DNA from: Defluviitaleaceae bacterium
GTDB taxonomy: Bacteria; Bacillota; Clostridia; Lachnospirales; UBA5962
Length of the DNA: 59,868 nucleotides
Assembly (NCBI GenBank): GCA_009787355.1
Contig: WRGD01000149.1
Coordinates: 1 to 59,868 of the forward strand
Direction of reading: 5' to 3'
Below the pieces are notes generated by a model. It was not told where the DNA came from. It saw only the letters and a list, made by a program, of their open reading frames with translations, and ran no database searches. Shown piece after piece: positions 8,846-17,246 of this stretch. Each line of letters starts with the position of its first letter. Position 1 is the first letter of the stretch. The translations under genes were made by a program, and so were the position numbers.

Positions 8846-10069
8846 ATGCATACAACAAAAGAACAAATGGAAAAAGTAATATTAATCGGGTTTTCAGAAT
8901 TATCAGAGCTATCAGAACTTGCAAAAACAGCTAACTTAAATGTAATAGGTGAACTAATACAACCAAGAGAAATGCCTCACCCCAAAAGCTATTTTGGTAA
9001 AGGCAAATTAGAAGAACTAAAACTATACGCTACAGAGTTAAATGCTACAATGGTAATAGCAGATGATGAGCTATCAAGCAATCAAATAAAGCATATGAGC
9101 GAAGTTTTAGAAATAAAAGTAATAGATAGAACAATGCTCATTTTAGATATTTTTGCAAGTAATGCAAAAAGTGCAGAAGCTATAGCACAAGTAGAAATAG
9201 CACAACAACGCTATAATCTAGCAAGACTAACAGGTTTCGGTATAAATATGTCTAGGTTAGGTGCAGGTATTGGTACTAAAGGGCCTGGAGAAAAAAAACT
9301 AGAGACTGATAGAAGGGCAATAAGAGCTAGGATAGACGAACTTTCAAAAGAACTAGAAAACTTAGAAAACCACAGAGCTACACTTCGTAAATCTAGAATG
9401 AAAAACAGTGAAATTATATTATCTTTAGTTGGATATACAAATGCTGGAAAATCCACTCTTATGAATTATCTTACAAATGCAAATATTCTTTCAGAAAATA
9501 AACTTTTCTCTACACTAGATACAACAACTAGAAAAATGCAGGTCGATTCCCGTGAAATACTTATTACAGACACAGTAGGTTTTATAAAAAAACTTCCCCA
9601 TACTCTTATAAAAGCATTTAGGTCTACACTCGAAGAATTAAAATACGCAACTATTATATTACACATTGTAGATGTATCAAACAAAAACCACAAAGAACAT
9701 ATGGATGTTGTGTACGAAACATTAGAGCATTTAGAATGTAATAATATTCCTATTATAACTGTTTTCAATAAAATAGATAATACAAGCAAGATAGATATTT
9801 TTACGAACGACGAAAAAGCAAGTAATATAGTAGGAATTAGTGCAAAAACAGGTGAAAACATAGATGAATTACTAAAAATAATAGAAAAAACTTTAGGAAA
9901 CCTTACAACAAATCTAGAGCTATTAATACCATATAGTCAAGGAGATGTTTTAAGTTCTCTACACAAAGATGAATTGATAATAGAAAAAGAATATCAAAAT
10001 GACGGAATTTTTGTAAAAGCAAATGTAGACAATAAAAATATTCAGAAATATAAAAATTTCTGTGTGTAG
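8846..10069 (+). CDS. hflX: Ribosome-associated GTPase HflX
   Basis: HflX is a translational GTPase that binds the 50S subunit and splits stalled ribosomes. The N-terminal HflX domain has YFGKGKLEEL and GPGEKKLETDRR. The G domain begins near residue 195 with GYTNAGKS (G1), followed by DTVGFIKKLPHTLI (G3 and switch II) and FNKID (G4). Length 407 is in the usual range. GAAAGGA precedes the ATG. It is monocistronic with a terminator about 50 nt after the stop. Confidence 0.95.
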   Translation: MHTTKEQMEKVILIGFSELSELSELAKTANLNVIGELIQPREMPHPKSYFGKGKLEELKLYATELNATMVIADDELSSNQIKHMSEVLEIKVIDRTMLILDIFASNAKSAEAIAQVEIAQQRYNLARLTGFGINMSRLGAGIGTKGPGEKKLETDRRAIRARIDELSKELENLENHRATLRKSRMKNSEIILSLVGYTNAGKSTLMNYLTNANILSENKLFSTLDTTTRKMQVDSREILITDTVGFIKKLPHTLIKAFRSTLEELKYATIILHIVDVSNKNHKEHMDVVYETLEHLECNNIPIITVFNKIDNTSKIDIFTNDEKASNIVGISAKTGENIDELLKIIEKTLGNLTTNLELLIPYSQGDVLSSLHKDELIIEKEYQNDGIFVKANVDNKNIQKYKNFCV

Positions 10070-10120
10070 CATAAAATAAACAAATCTACACAATAATATA
10101 ATATCCTAAAATATTTAAAT

Positions 10121-10174
10121 AAAAGTGAGCAATTTCAAAATGATTTTATAACATTTAGAAAATGCTTACTTTTT
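10121..10174 (+). terminator. hflX terminator
   Basis: The arms AAAAGTGAGCA and TGCTTACTTTT pair through 11 positions (one G-U) around a loop of about 30 nt and run into a T stretch. Confidence 0.7.
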
Positions 10175-10609
10175 TATTTTAAAATACTTCTCGAACAAAA
10201 AAATTTTACCGAAAATTGATTTTTTAATTGATAAATCATAAAAAAAATGTCCAAATATTGATTTAAATTTTTGTTAAATTTGAAAGATTAAAATAAGGTA
10301 TATATATAATTTATAAAAAAATTCACTAAATTTTCAGTTTATACAAATAAATTTTTAGCGATTTTTAACAAAATATTAAACAAAATAATGAATTTTAATT
10401 TCAACACTGTCATTTTTTAGACAGTGCAATAGTCATCGTTCGACAAGAAAACGGACTTTTTTCATCATATATGTCGAAATGTTTTTGTTGAATAAATGGG
10501 GTATGTCAATTATTATATTAATGTGCTTGAGAAACGGCACAAAAAAAATCAGTATGATTTGAAAATTAACAAAAAAAATAAAAAAATAATTTTTTAGGAG
10601 ACCAGGGAT
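10175..10609 (+). promoter_or_regulatory. Long AT-rich leader upstream of the DUF6514-like gene
   Basis: This 435-nt stretch holds no convincing gene. A candidate promoter, TTGAAA (10280-10285) with TATAAT (10305-10310) at 19 bp, would give a leader of about 290 nt. The leader has a 7-bp hairpin, CACTGTC/GACAGTG (10405-10411 with 10420-10426), and a spaced inverted pair TTCGACA/TGTCGAA (10439-10445 with 10472-10478). A regulatory RNA element is possible but I do not recognise a known riboswitch. Confidence 0.4.
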
Positions 10610-11014
10610 ATGGTAGAGAAATTTTTGCAAGAATCAATATTAGTAAGAACGGAAGACAACAAGGTATTAAAATTAAATTACTATGTAACAAAGAACAAAT
10701 CATCTGTGTATGGAATTGCTATTAATAAATACCAAAAATTAGACAGAGATATTGTAGAACCAAAAAAATCAAAATTGATATATGATTTGTCTAAAGATTA
10801 TTTATCTTTTGAAAGTAAAAACGATGAAAACTTTGCTTTAGTAGAAAGTGCAGAAACTGTAGGAATTACATATTCTAGAACTGAAGCTTTCCGAATATGT
10901 AATTTACTTGCAACACGTAGTGTAATGCCTTGTACAGTTGATGAAATAATAGAAGACTTAGAAATATATTCTGGTAGTGTATTAGACTCAGATAATTCAA
11001 AATTGTTGGGTTAA
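10610..11014 (+). CDS. DUF6514-like protein
   Basis: This 134-residue cytoplasmic protein has the layout of DUF6514 proteins of Clostridia. There is an N-terminal strand pair, LNYYVTKNKSSVYGIAI. The C-terminal part, TYSRTEAFRICNLLATRSV followed by MPCTVDEIIED, matches the family's usual '..LLARNTVTPxxLxDVVED' pattern. The middle (about 45-75) is longer than usual. No catalytic residues are known for the family and its role is unknown. TAGGAGA lies nine bases before the ATG. It is monocistronic, with a long structured leader and a terminator. The family call rests on pattern memory. Confidence 0.6.
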   Translation: MVEKFLQESILVRTEDNKVLKLNYYVTKNKSSVYGIAINKYQKLDRDIVEPKKSKLIYDLSKDYLSFESKNDENFALVESAETVGITYSRTEAFRICNLLATRSVMPCTVDEIIEDLEIYSGSVLDSDNSKLLG

Positions 11015-11020
11015 TTAAAT

Positions 11021-11052
11021 AGAGGAATAGCCCTTATGGGGGCTACTCCTCT
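11021..11052 (+). terminator. Terminator-like hairpin after the DUF6514-like gene
   Basis: The 13-position arms 11021-11033 and 11040-11052 (AGAGGA.TAGCCC type, one mismatch) enclose a short loop six bases after the stop codon. A T-rich stretch follows about 15 nt later. Confidence 0.65.
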
Positions 11053-11097
11053 AAAATTAATAATATTTTTTATTTGAAAACGAAATACATAAAAGTG

Positions 11098-11126
11098 TTG
11101 ACAAAATAATATATAATTCGTATAAT
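11098..11126 (+). promoter_or_regulatory. Perfect consensus sigma-A promoter
   Basis: TTGACA (11098-11103), exactly 17 bp, then TATAAT (11121-11126). It drives a transcript with about 225 nt of leader before the TPR/HTH regulator at 11358. The leader contains a possible 23-codon ORF. Confidence 0.85.
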
Positions 11127-11230
11127 AATTATATGCTATTTATTTCAATCGGTAGCACATAATAGTTCTAATATGATATTATTTCAAACAAATTTAAAAA
11201 ACGATAATATGAAAGATAGGTGTTTAGACT

Positions 11231-11302
11231 ATGGCATTGTTTTTGTGCTTATTAAGTATGGGATACATAATTCTTCCTTTAGGAGAAATTTTTTCATATT
11301 AA
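11231..11302 (+). CDS. Possible short hydrophobic peptide in the leader of the HTH regulator
   Basis: This 23-codon ATG ORF (MALFLCLLSMGYIILPLGEI then FSY) lies between a perfect promoter and the regulator gene. An AGGTG element about nine bases upstream could serve as its ribosome binding site. The product is almost entirely hydrophobic and contains no Lys or Asn, unlike what random translation of this AT-rich DNA gives. It could be a small membrane peptide, a pheromone precursor partnered with the regulator, or a chance ORF. No homology was recognised. Confidence 0.35.
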   Translation: MALFLCLLSMGYIILPLGEIFSY

Positions 11303-11357
11303 ATTAATTGTGTAATTATGATATTTAAAAAAATTAAAAAATAAGGAGGTCAAAATA

Positions 11358-12443
11358 TTGACTAAAGAAAATGAAAATGAAAATGAAACAGAAGTTGAAA
11401 TATTAAATAAAGAATATTTAATAAATTCATTTTTTTATCTAGGTGGCAATAGCAACCCTGAAAGAACTGCAGAACTTCAAGAAAAATTAGAAAAATATAT
11501 AAAAATAAATGGTTCCGACAAACAAATTGAAGATATTTTACGTTTAATTGAAATGTATAATTTGGAAGCCGAATTTAATGATTTTGAAAAATCTTGTGAA
11601 ATTGTAGCACCAATAATTGAAAGAGCTAATGCTCAAGATGAATTTGATTTATTCGATATTAGAATTATTACAGTTGCTGTTGGTCATACAAAAAATTATG
11701 CACAATCTTGGTTGATTGGTGAAAAATTGTTGAGAGATTTAGAAAAATATAAAAATCATCATAGATATTCTAAGATAAAAATGGCTATACATTCAAATGT
11801 TGCTTATAGACCAAAGCGTGCAAAATATTATGAAAATGTATCAGATTACGAAGAGTTAAAAAAACAATTTTCGATACATATAGAAGAGGCTATTAGATTA
11901 TGTAAAAAGGAGGACCTTCAAGCTGCTCTTGGTACAAATTTTGTTAGAAAAGGAATCTTCGTAGGCGATCTTGATATTATTGAAAAAGGTTTAAGTTTAA
12001 TTAAAGAAAATGGAACTGAGAAAAGTTATGAAATGGCATTGAACGATATAAATGAACATAAATCGTTTATTAAATTTCCTGTAACAACACTACAATTAAA
12101 ATCTATAATTGGTAAAAACATTAAAATACACAGAAAAGTAAACAGAATTAGATGCGAAGAATTGGCAGATATGTTGGGTATTAGTGGTTCTAATTTAAGG
12201 CACATAGAAAGAGGATACAAGGCTCCTAGTTTAAGTATTTTATTTAAATTATCTGGATTTTTGAAAGTTTCTATAGATACCCTTTTCCATGATACAAGCA
12301 AAGAAACACCACTTAGAGACAAAAATGCATTAGAATTGAACGAGATTAGTACAATTGCATCAAAACTAACCGATAAAGAGTTAAAATCTGCGGTAATTAT
12401 GCTTAGACAAATTTTACATCTAAGAGAAGATAATCAAATATAA
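11358..12443 (+). CDS. Transcriptional regulator with TPR-like N-terminus and C-terminal XRE-type HTH
   Basis: The 361-residue protein starts at a TTG eight bases after AAGGAGG. Residues about 20-235 are helical and resemble TPR-like repeats. Residues about 246-310 form a clear XRE/Cro-type helix-turn-helix (EELADMLGISGSNLRHIERG, then YKAPSLSILFKLSGFLKVS). A helical tail follows. RRNPP-type peptide-responsive regulators have the same two parts in the opposite order, so peptide sensing is only a suggestion. It has its own consensus promoter and terminator. No neighbouring target gene is obvious. Confidence 0.75.
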   Translation: MTKENENENETEVEILNKEYLINSFFYLGGNSNPERTAELQEKLEKYIKINGSDKQIEDILRLIEMYNLEAEFNDFEKSCEIVAPIIERANAQDEFDLFDIRIITVAVGHTKNYAQSWLIGEKLLRDLEKYKNHHRYSKIKMAIHSNVAYRPKRAKYYENVSDYEELKKQFSIHIEEAIRLCKKEDLQAALGTNFVRKGIFVGDLDIIEKGLSLIKENGTEKSYEMALNDINEHKSFIKFPVTTLQLKSIIGKNIKIHRKVNRIRCEELADMLGISGSNLRHIERGYKAPSLSILFKLSGFLKVSIDTLFHDTSKETPLRDKNALELNEISTIASKLTDKELKSAVIMLRQILHLREDNQI

Positions 12444-12461
12444 TTATTTTATCTGAAATTG

Positions 12462-12495
12462 AAAGCCCACAATTTAAATATTGTGGGCTTTTGTT
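12462..12495 (+). terminator. Terminator after the HTH regulator
   Basis: A perfect 12-bp stem (12462-12473 with 12480-12491, core GCCCACAAT) with a 6-nt loop, followed by T residues. Confidence 0.9.
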
Positions 12496-12654
12496 AGATA
12501 AAGAATTTTTTATAACAAAGCTACTAAAATAAAAAGCAAAACATAATTTTATTGCTGTACTTTAAATGTAAAATATGATAACATTGTTTTAATAATATAA
12601 AAGAATCGAAAAAAAGTGAGGTGAAAAATACAGTTAAAATTTAGCTGATAACAT

Positions 12655-14073
12655 ATGCACAAATTGGTACAAGAAGCAATAACATTTGACGATGTTCTTA
12701 TAGTTCCTAGAAAAATAAAAGAAAATAATTTAAAAACCGATTTAAAAACAAAACTAACAAAAAAATTATATATAAACTCACCACTTGTAAGTTCCCCTAT
12801 GGATACAGTTACAGAGGCAAGAGTAGCAATATATATGGCAAGATACGGTGGAATAGGTATTATACACCGTAATATGTCTATAGAAGCTCAGGTTGCAGAA
12901 GTAGAAAAAGTAAAACGTAGCGAATTTGGAATTATAAAAAATCCATTTTCATTAGGTCCAAATGCTTATTTATACGAAGCTGAAGATTTAATGAAAAAAT
13001 ATCGTGTTTCTGGGCTTCCCATAACAGAATATGACAAACTTATAGGTATTATTACAAATAGAGATTTACGCTTTGAAACAGATTATTCAAAAAAAATCTA
13101 TGAAGTAATGACAAGAGAAAATTTAGTAACAGCAAAAGAAGGTACATCTCTATCAGAGGCAAAAGCAATACTCGACAAACACAAAATAGAAAAATTGCCT
13201 ATAATAGATGAAAACGGGGATTTAAAAGGTCTTATAACAACGAAAGATATAATGAAAGCAATACAATACCCAAATTCTGCAAGAGATTCTACTGGTTGTC
13301 TTTTGGTTGGTGCTGCTGTTGGAATAACAGATAATTATATGGATAGAGTTTCATTACTTGCAGAAAAATTAGTAGATGTAATTGTAATAGATACTCCTCA
13401 TGGGCATTCGGAAAAAGTAGCAAATGTAATATACGAAATAAAAACAAAATATCCAAATATAGAAGTAATAGCGGGAAATGTTGCAACAGAAGAAGCTACG
13501 AAATATCTGATAGATTCTGGGGCAGACGCAATACGTGTAGGAATAGGTCCGGGTTCTGTATGTACTACTGGTATTGCATCTGGAGTTGGTATGCCTCAAA
13601 TTACAGCTATTTACAACTGTGCAAATGTCGCATCTAAATTTGGAGTGCCAATAATAGCTGATGGAGGTATAAAAGTAATAGGAGATGTTACAAAAGCAAT
13701 TATAGCAGGTGCCAACTCTGTTATGATGGGATATATGTTTGCTGGTTGCGAGGAATCTCCTGGAGAAATAGAAATTTTTCAAGGAAGAAAATATAAGAAA
13801 TATCGAAGTTTTCATTTAAATAGAGAAAATCAAATTAATAACATTGGGCTTATGTTACCAGATGGTGTAGAAGGTCGTATAGAATATAAAGGCTCTATAA
13901 AAGAGGTACTTAAAAATATTTTAAGAGGAATTAAAGATAGTATGTATTACTGTGGTTCTTTTACAATAGATGATTTGATAAAAAATGGTGAATTTGTGAA
14001 AATAACAACTGCAGGTTATAGGGAGAGTCTCCCTCATAGTATCGAAGTTACAAAAGAAGCACAATATAAATAA
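12655..14073 (+). CDS. guaB: IMP dehydrogenase
   Basis: GuaB oxidises IMP to XMP with NAD+, the first step toward GMP. The TIM barrel is interrupted by a CBS-domain pair (about 92-205). The catalytic loop GPGSVCTTG carries the active-site Cys near residue 302. DGGIK and the flap-region residues follow. Length 472 is slightly below the usual 480-490. The ATG lacks a clear ribosome binding site, and an in-frame TAA two codons upstream excludes an earlier start. A candidate promoter (TTGCTG, 16 bp, TATGAT at 12552-12579) lies about 75 bp upstream. Confidence 0.95.
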   Translation: MHKLVQEAITFDDVLIVPRKIKENNLKTDLKTKLTKKLYINSPLVSSPMDTVTEARVAIYMARYGGIGIIHRNMSIEAQVAEVEKVKRSEFGIIKNPFSLGPNAYLYEAEDLMKKYRVSGLPITEYDKLIGIITNRDLRFETDYSKKIYEVMTRENLVTAKEGTSLSEAKAILDKHKIEKLPIIDENGDLKGLITTKDIMKAIQYPNSARDSTGCLLVGAAVGITDNYMDRVSLLAEKLVDVIVIDTPHGHSEKVANVIYEIKTKYPNIEVIAGNVATEEATKYLIDSGADAIRVGIGPGSVCTTGIASGVGMPQITAIYNCANVASKFGVPIIADGGIKVIGDVTKAIIAGANSVMMGYMFAGCEESPGEIEIFQGRKYKKYRSFHLNRENQINNIGLMLPDGVEGRIEYKGSIKEVLKNILRGIKDSMYYCGSFTIDDLIKNGEFVKITTAGYRESLPHSIEVTKEAQYK

Positions 14074-14126
14074 AAAATTTTAGAAAAATAAAGAGATTTT
14101 TAGAAAAAATAAGGAAATTTTGAAAA

Positions 14127-15035
14127 ATGTTAGATATATCTCTTTTAGGTACTGGAGGCATGGTTCCTTTACCGAATCGCTTTCTATCATCTATGATAAT
14201 GAGATACAAAAAAACGACAATATTAGTAGATTGTGGTGAGGGAACGCAGGTTACTTTAAAAATGCTTGGATGGGGTTTCAAAAATATAGATATTATATGT
14301 CTTACTCATTTTCATGCAGACCATGTTGCTGGATTACCAGGGTTTTTACACACTATGGCTAACTCTGGTAGAAAAGAAGATGTAGTTATTATTGGTCCTA
14401 CTGGACTTATAGAAGTTGTACAGAGTTTACTTGTTATTGCCAGAATATTACCATTTAAAATAATTTTTAAAGAAATCAACAAAGATACTTTATTAAATTT
14501 TGGTGAAATAGATATAAACACAACTTTTTTAGAACATAGAATAATATGTATTGCTTATTCGTTTGAAATTAAAAGAAATGGGAAATTTCATATAGAAAAA
14601 GCAAAACAATTAAATATACCACATAATTTATACAATACATTACAAAATGGTAACGACGTAGAATATATGGGTAAAATACTACGCAGTACAGATTTTGTGG
14701 GTGAACTAAGAAAAGGATTTAAAATAACATATTGTACAGATAGTAGACCTGTAGAAAGTCTTGTGAGTTTTGCAAAAGATTCCGATTTGTTTATTTGCGA
14801 AGGAATATATGCAGACGATAAAAAAATAAACAAAGCGAAAGAATACAAGCATATGCTTTTTAGCGAAGCTGCTACGCTTGCAAAAAATTCAAATTCTAAA
14901 GAACTTTGGCTTACTCATTTTAGCCCATCACTCAAAAATCCAGAAGAATTTATAGACGTAGCAAAATTTATATTTGAAAATTCCTACGTAGGCTATGACA
15001 GAATTACAAAAACATTTAAGTACAGGGAAGATTAA
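14127..15035 (+). CDS. rnz: Ribonuclease Z (tRNA 3' endonuclease)
   Basis: RNase Z cuts the 3' trailer from tRNA precursors that lack an encoded CCA. The metallo-beta-lactamase motif THFHADH lies at about residues 60-66. The exosite/adjacent block PGFLHTMANSGR and the later metal-ligand regions CTDSRP and LWLTHFSP are typical of the ElaC form. Length 302 is normal. AAGGA lies about ten bases upstream. The stop codon abuts the tsaD ATG, so the two tRNA-related genes are likely co-translated. Confidence 0.93.
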   Translation: MLDISLLGTGGMVPLPNRFLSSMIMRYKKTTILVDCGEGTQVTLKMLGWGFKNIDIICLTHFHADHVAGLPGFLHTMANSGRKEDVVIIGPTGLIEVVQSLLVIARILPFKIIFKEINKDTLLNFGEIDINTTFLEHRIICIAYSFEIKRNGKFHIEKAKQLNIPHNLYNTLQNGNDVEYMGKILRSTDFVGELRKGFKITYCTDSRPVESLVSFAKDSDLFICEGIYADDKKINKAKEYKHMLFSEAATLAKNSNSKELWLTHFSPSLKNPEEFIDVAKFIFENSYVGYDRITKTFKYRED

Positions 15036-16088
15036 ATGCTAGAAAACATAGAAATAAATATTAAAGAAGATAAAGAAGATAAAGAAAATATTAAAATACT
15101 AGGAATAGAAACTTCTTGTGATGAAACAGCAGCATCTGTCGTAATAAATGGTAGAATTGTAAAATCAAATGTTATATCTTCTTCTAGTGAATATCAATCT
15201 ATTTTTGGAGGTGTTGTTCCAGAGGTTGCTTCTAGAAAACATATAGAAAATATAGGTAAAGTAGTAGATAAGTCTTTAAAAGATGCTAAAATTACTTTAA
15301 AAGAAATAAATGCTATAGCAGTTACAAATTCTCCAGGACTTATCGGCTCTTTACTCGTAGGTCTTAACTTTGCAAAAGCACTCTCCTATGCATCTAATAT
15401 TCCTTTTATAGCTGTTAATCATCTACACGGTCATATTTCATCTTGCTATTTGGAAAGTAATATTAAACCGCCTTTCATGTGCTTGATTGTTAGTGGAGGT
15501 CATACACTTCTAGTCCATGTAAAGGATTATTTAAAAAACGAAATTTTAGGAACAACAACAGATGATGCAGTAGGAGAGGCTTATGATAAAATTGCAAGAA
15601 TTTTAGACTTACCTTATCCGGGTGGTCCAAAGCTTGATAATTTAGCTAGTATCGGAAAAAAAAATATAGATTTTCCTATGTCTTTTGCAAATGATGGTCT
15701 TAACTTTAGCTATAGTGGTTTAAAATCTTCCGTTATCAATTATATAAATACACAAAAAATGAAAAACTCTGAAATAATAAAAGAAGATATAGCTGCAAGT
15801 TTTCAAAAAGCTGCAATAGATATATTAATAATAAAAATAAAAAGAGCACTAGAAAACACAAAGCTAAACACTGTTGCTATTTGTGGTGGTGTTGCTTGTA
15901 ATTCTTATCTTAGATATAGTGTTTCTAAACTAGCAAAAGAAGAAAATGTAAATATTCATATTCCAAAAACAATATATTGTACAGATAATGGTGCAATGAT
16001 TGCATCTGCTGGATTTTATAAATTTTTAAATAAAGAATTTTCAGATTTAGCTACGAATGCTTATTCAACAAACCCCCATATTATATAG
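15036..16088 (+). CDS. tsaD: tRNA N6-adenosine threonylcarbamoyltransferase TsaD
   Basis: TsaD transfers threonylcarbamoyl from TC-AMP to A37 of ANN-decoding tRNAs, working with TsaB and TsaE. The ASKHA-fold protein begins with a variable, acidic 20-residue extension, then ILGIETSCDETAAS. The metal-binding HLHGH lies near residue 129. SYSGLKSSV and CGGVACNSYLR are further family motifs. Length 350 is normal for a protein with this extension. The ATG directly follows the rnz stop. The stop codon lies within a terminator hairpin shared with the convergent downstream gene. Confidence 0.96.
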   Translation: MLENIEINIKEDKEDKENIKILGIETSCDETAASVVINGRIVKSNVISSSSEYQSIFGGVVPEVASRKHIENIGKVVDKSLKDAKITLKEINAIAVTNSPGLIGSLLVGLNFAKALSYASNIPFIAVNHLHGHISSCYLESNIKPPFMCLIVSGGHTLLVHVKDYLKNEILGTTTDDAVGEAYDKIARILDLPYPGGPKLDNLASIGKKNIDFPMSFANDGLNFSYSGLKSSVINYINTQKMKNSEIIKEDIAASFQKAAIDILIIKIKRALENTKLNTVAICGGVACNSYLRYSVSKLAKEENVNIHIPKTIYCTDNGAMIASAGFYKFLNKEFSDLATNAYSTNPHII

Positions 16089-16096
16089 ATGGGGGT
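16072..16096. terminator. Hairpin spanning the stop codons of two convergent genes
   Basis: ACCCCCAT and ATGGGGGT (16072-16079 with 16089-16096) form an 8-bp stem. The stop codons of tsaD (plus) and the 119-residue orphan (minus) both fall in the loop, so the two genes overlap by a few bases and share the terminator. Confidence 0.7.
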
Positions 16097-16440
16097 ATTA
16101 TGTCATCTAGCTGTATTTCTATTCTATCACTAAATATTTCTTTTATTATAAATACTTCAATAATCGCTCTAAGCAGTCTAAATCTACTAAAACTACCTTG
16201 CTCGTCTTCCAAAATTATTTCTTCTATATCATTTAAATTATTTTTTGCAATTTCCACAACTTGTTCTATAAGTTGATGTAAATATTCTTTTGTTATAAAA
16301 TCTTCATAAATAGGACTTCCTATATATTCGTTTTTATTTAAAACATCTATTACAAAAGAATATATTTTTTTATTTATTGTGCCAAAAATTTTTTTTTGAT
16401 ATTCGTTTAAAATATCATTGGTGTCCAAAAAATTATTCAT
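16081..16440 (-). CDS. Conserved-looking hypothetical protein
   Basis: This 119-residue protein has no signal peptide or membrane segment and is rich in helical, acidic segments (for example YEDFITKEYLHQLIEQVVEI). I do not recognise a family. AGGTGATAT precedes the ATG directly. It is convergent with tsaD, with which it overlaps at the stop codon, and divergent from the SurA_N-like gene. Size, codon use and a good ribosome binding site support a real gene. Function unknown. Confidence 0.65.
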   Translation of the reverse strand: MNNFLDTNDILNEYQKKIFGTINKKIYSFVIDVLNKNEYIGSPIYEDFITKEYLHQLIEQVVEIAKNNLNDIEEIILEDEQGSFSRFRLLRAIIEVFIIKEIFSDRIEIQLDDIIPPSI

Positions 16441-16625
16441 ATATCACCTATTTTCATAATAATAAATTTTAAAATTTTTGATATTTGTTATTTTCTTTTT
16501 ATGATACATATATATGAAAATTTTTTGATATTTGACTTCGTAATATTACAATAATATTTCAATTGCTTACGATATTTGAAAAAGTAGAGTATAATAAACT
16601 ATGTATTTTTTTAAAGAGGTTAGAA

Positions 16626-17246
16626 ATGAAAAAAATAATATCAATATCGAGTATCTTAATTTTGGTAGTACTAATTACTTTTGCTTTATTGCATTTTTTC
16701 GAAAAACAAAATATAGAGCAAAATGATATAGAATACATAGTAACCATAAATGGTATAAGAATTCCTATAGATTACTACAAACTATATTTAAGAACAAACA
16801 TATACCATTTTGAAAACATCGGTGTAGAAACAGGGGAAGATGTATGGCGAATTTCTGTTTCGGGAATATCGGCTTATGAAACTGCTAAAAATCATGCTTT
16901 AGAATCTATAATTTTAGTTTCACTTACAAATATGCAAGCTAACATAGAGCTAAATGAATCTCAAATAGAAATGGCAAGAATAGAAGCACAAAATATATTC
17001 GACTCTTTCAATAATAGTGAAAAAGAAATATTTTCTTTTGAAACGGTGTTAGATGTGAAAAAAAATATTATACTATACAATGCAACTAAAGAGTATTTAA
17101 CAAGAAACTATATAGAAAATGAAAGGGATGAAATTTTTAATAATATGTTTAGAGTCTGGCGTGAAAATGCTGTAATAGAAAGAAATATTTATGTTTGGAA
17201 TAGTATAGACGTAGTAGAATTTAAAAATAAAATTTTGGAAAACTAA
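16626..17246 (+). CDS. Membrane-anchored SurA_N-like protein
   Basis: About 206 residues. The ATG at 16626 follows AAGAGGTTAGAA. An N-terminal membrane segment (about 4-23) is followed by an extracytoplasmic region starting IVTINGIRIPIDYYKLYLRT, which resembles the N-terminal chaperone domain of SurA/PrsA foldases ('VNGxxIxxxEFxxYL'). No PPIase domain follows, so it is either a chaperone-only variant or a distant relative. The stop codon abuts the radA start. The frame is open 21 codons further upstream but without a ribosome binding site. Confidence 0.65.
   Translation: MKKIISISSILILVVLITFALLHFFEKQNIEQNDIEYIVTINGIRIPIDYYKLYLRTNIYHFENIGVETGEDVWRISVSGISAYETAKNHALESIILVSLTNMQANIELNESQIEMARIEAQNIFDSFNNSEKEIFSFETVLDVKKNIILYNATKEYLTRNYIENERDEIFNNMFRVWRENAVIERNIYVWNSIDVVEFKNKILEN

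Noticed and set aside
10479-10562. 27-codon ORF in the leader of the DUF6514-like gene
   Set aside because: No ribosome binding site, and its composition is ordinary for the region.
12613-12645. Short upstream ORF before guaB starting at a GTG after a purine-rich stretch
   Set aside because: Only a few codons long with no conserved feature; too weak to report as regulatory.
13289-13815. ORFs antisense to guaB
   Set aside because: Low-complexity Tyr/Ser/Phe/Cys-rich translations that mirror the codon bias of guaB; no ribosome binding site.
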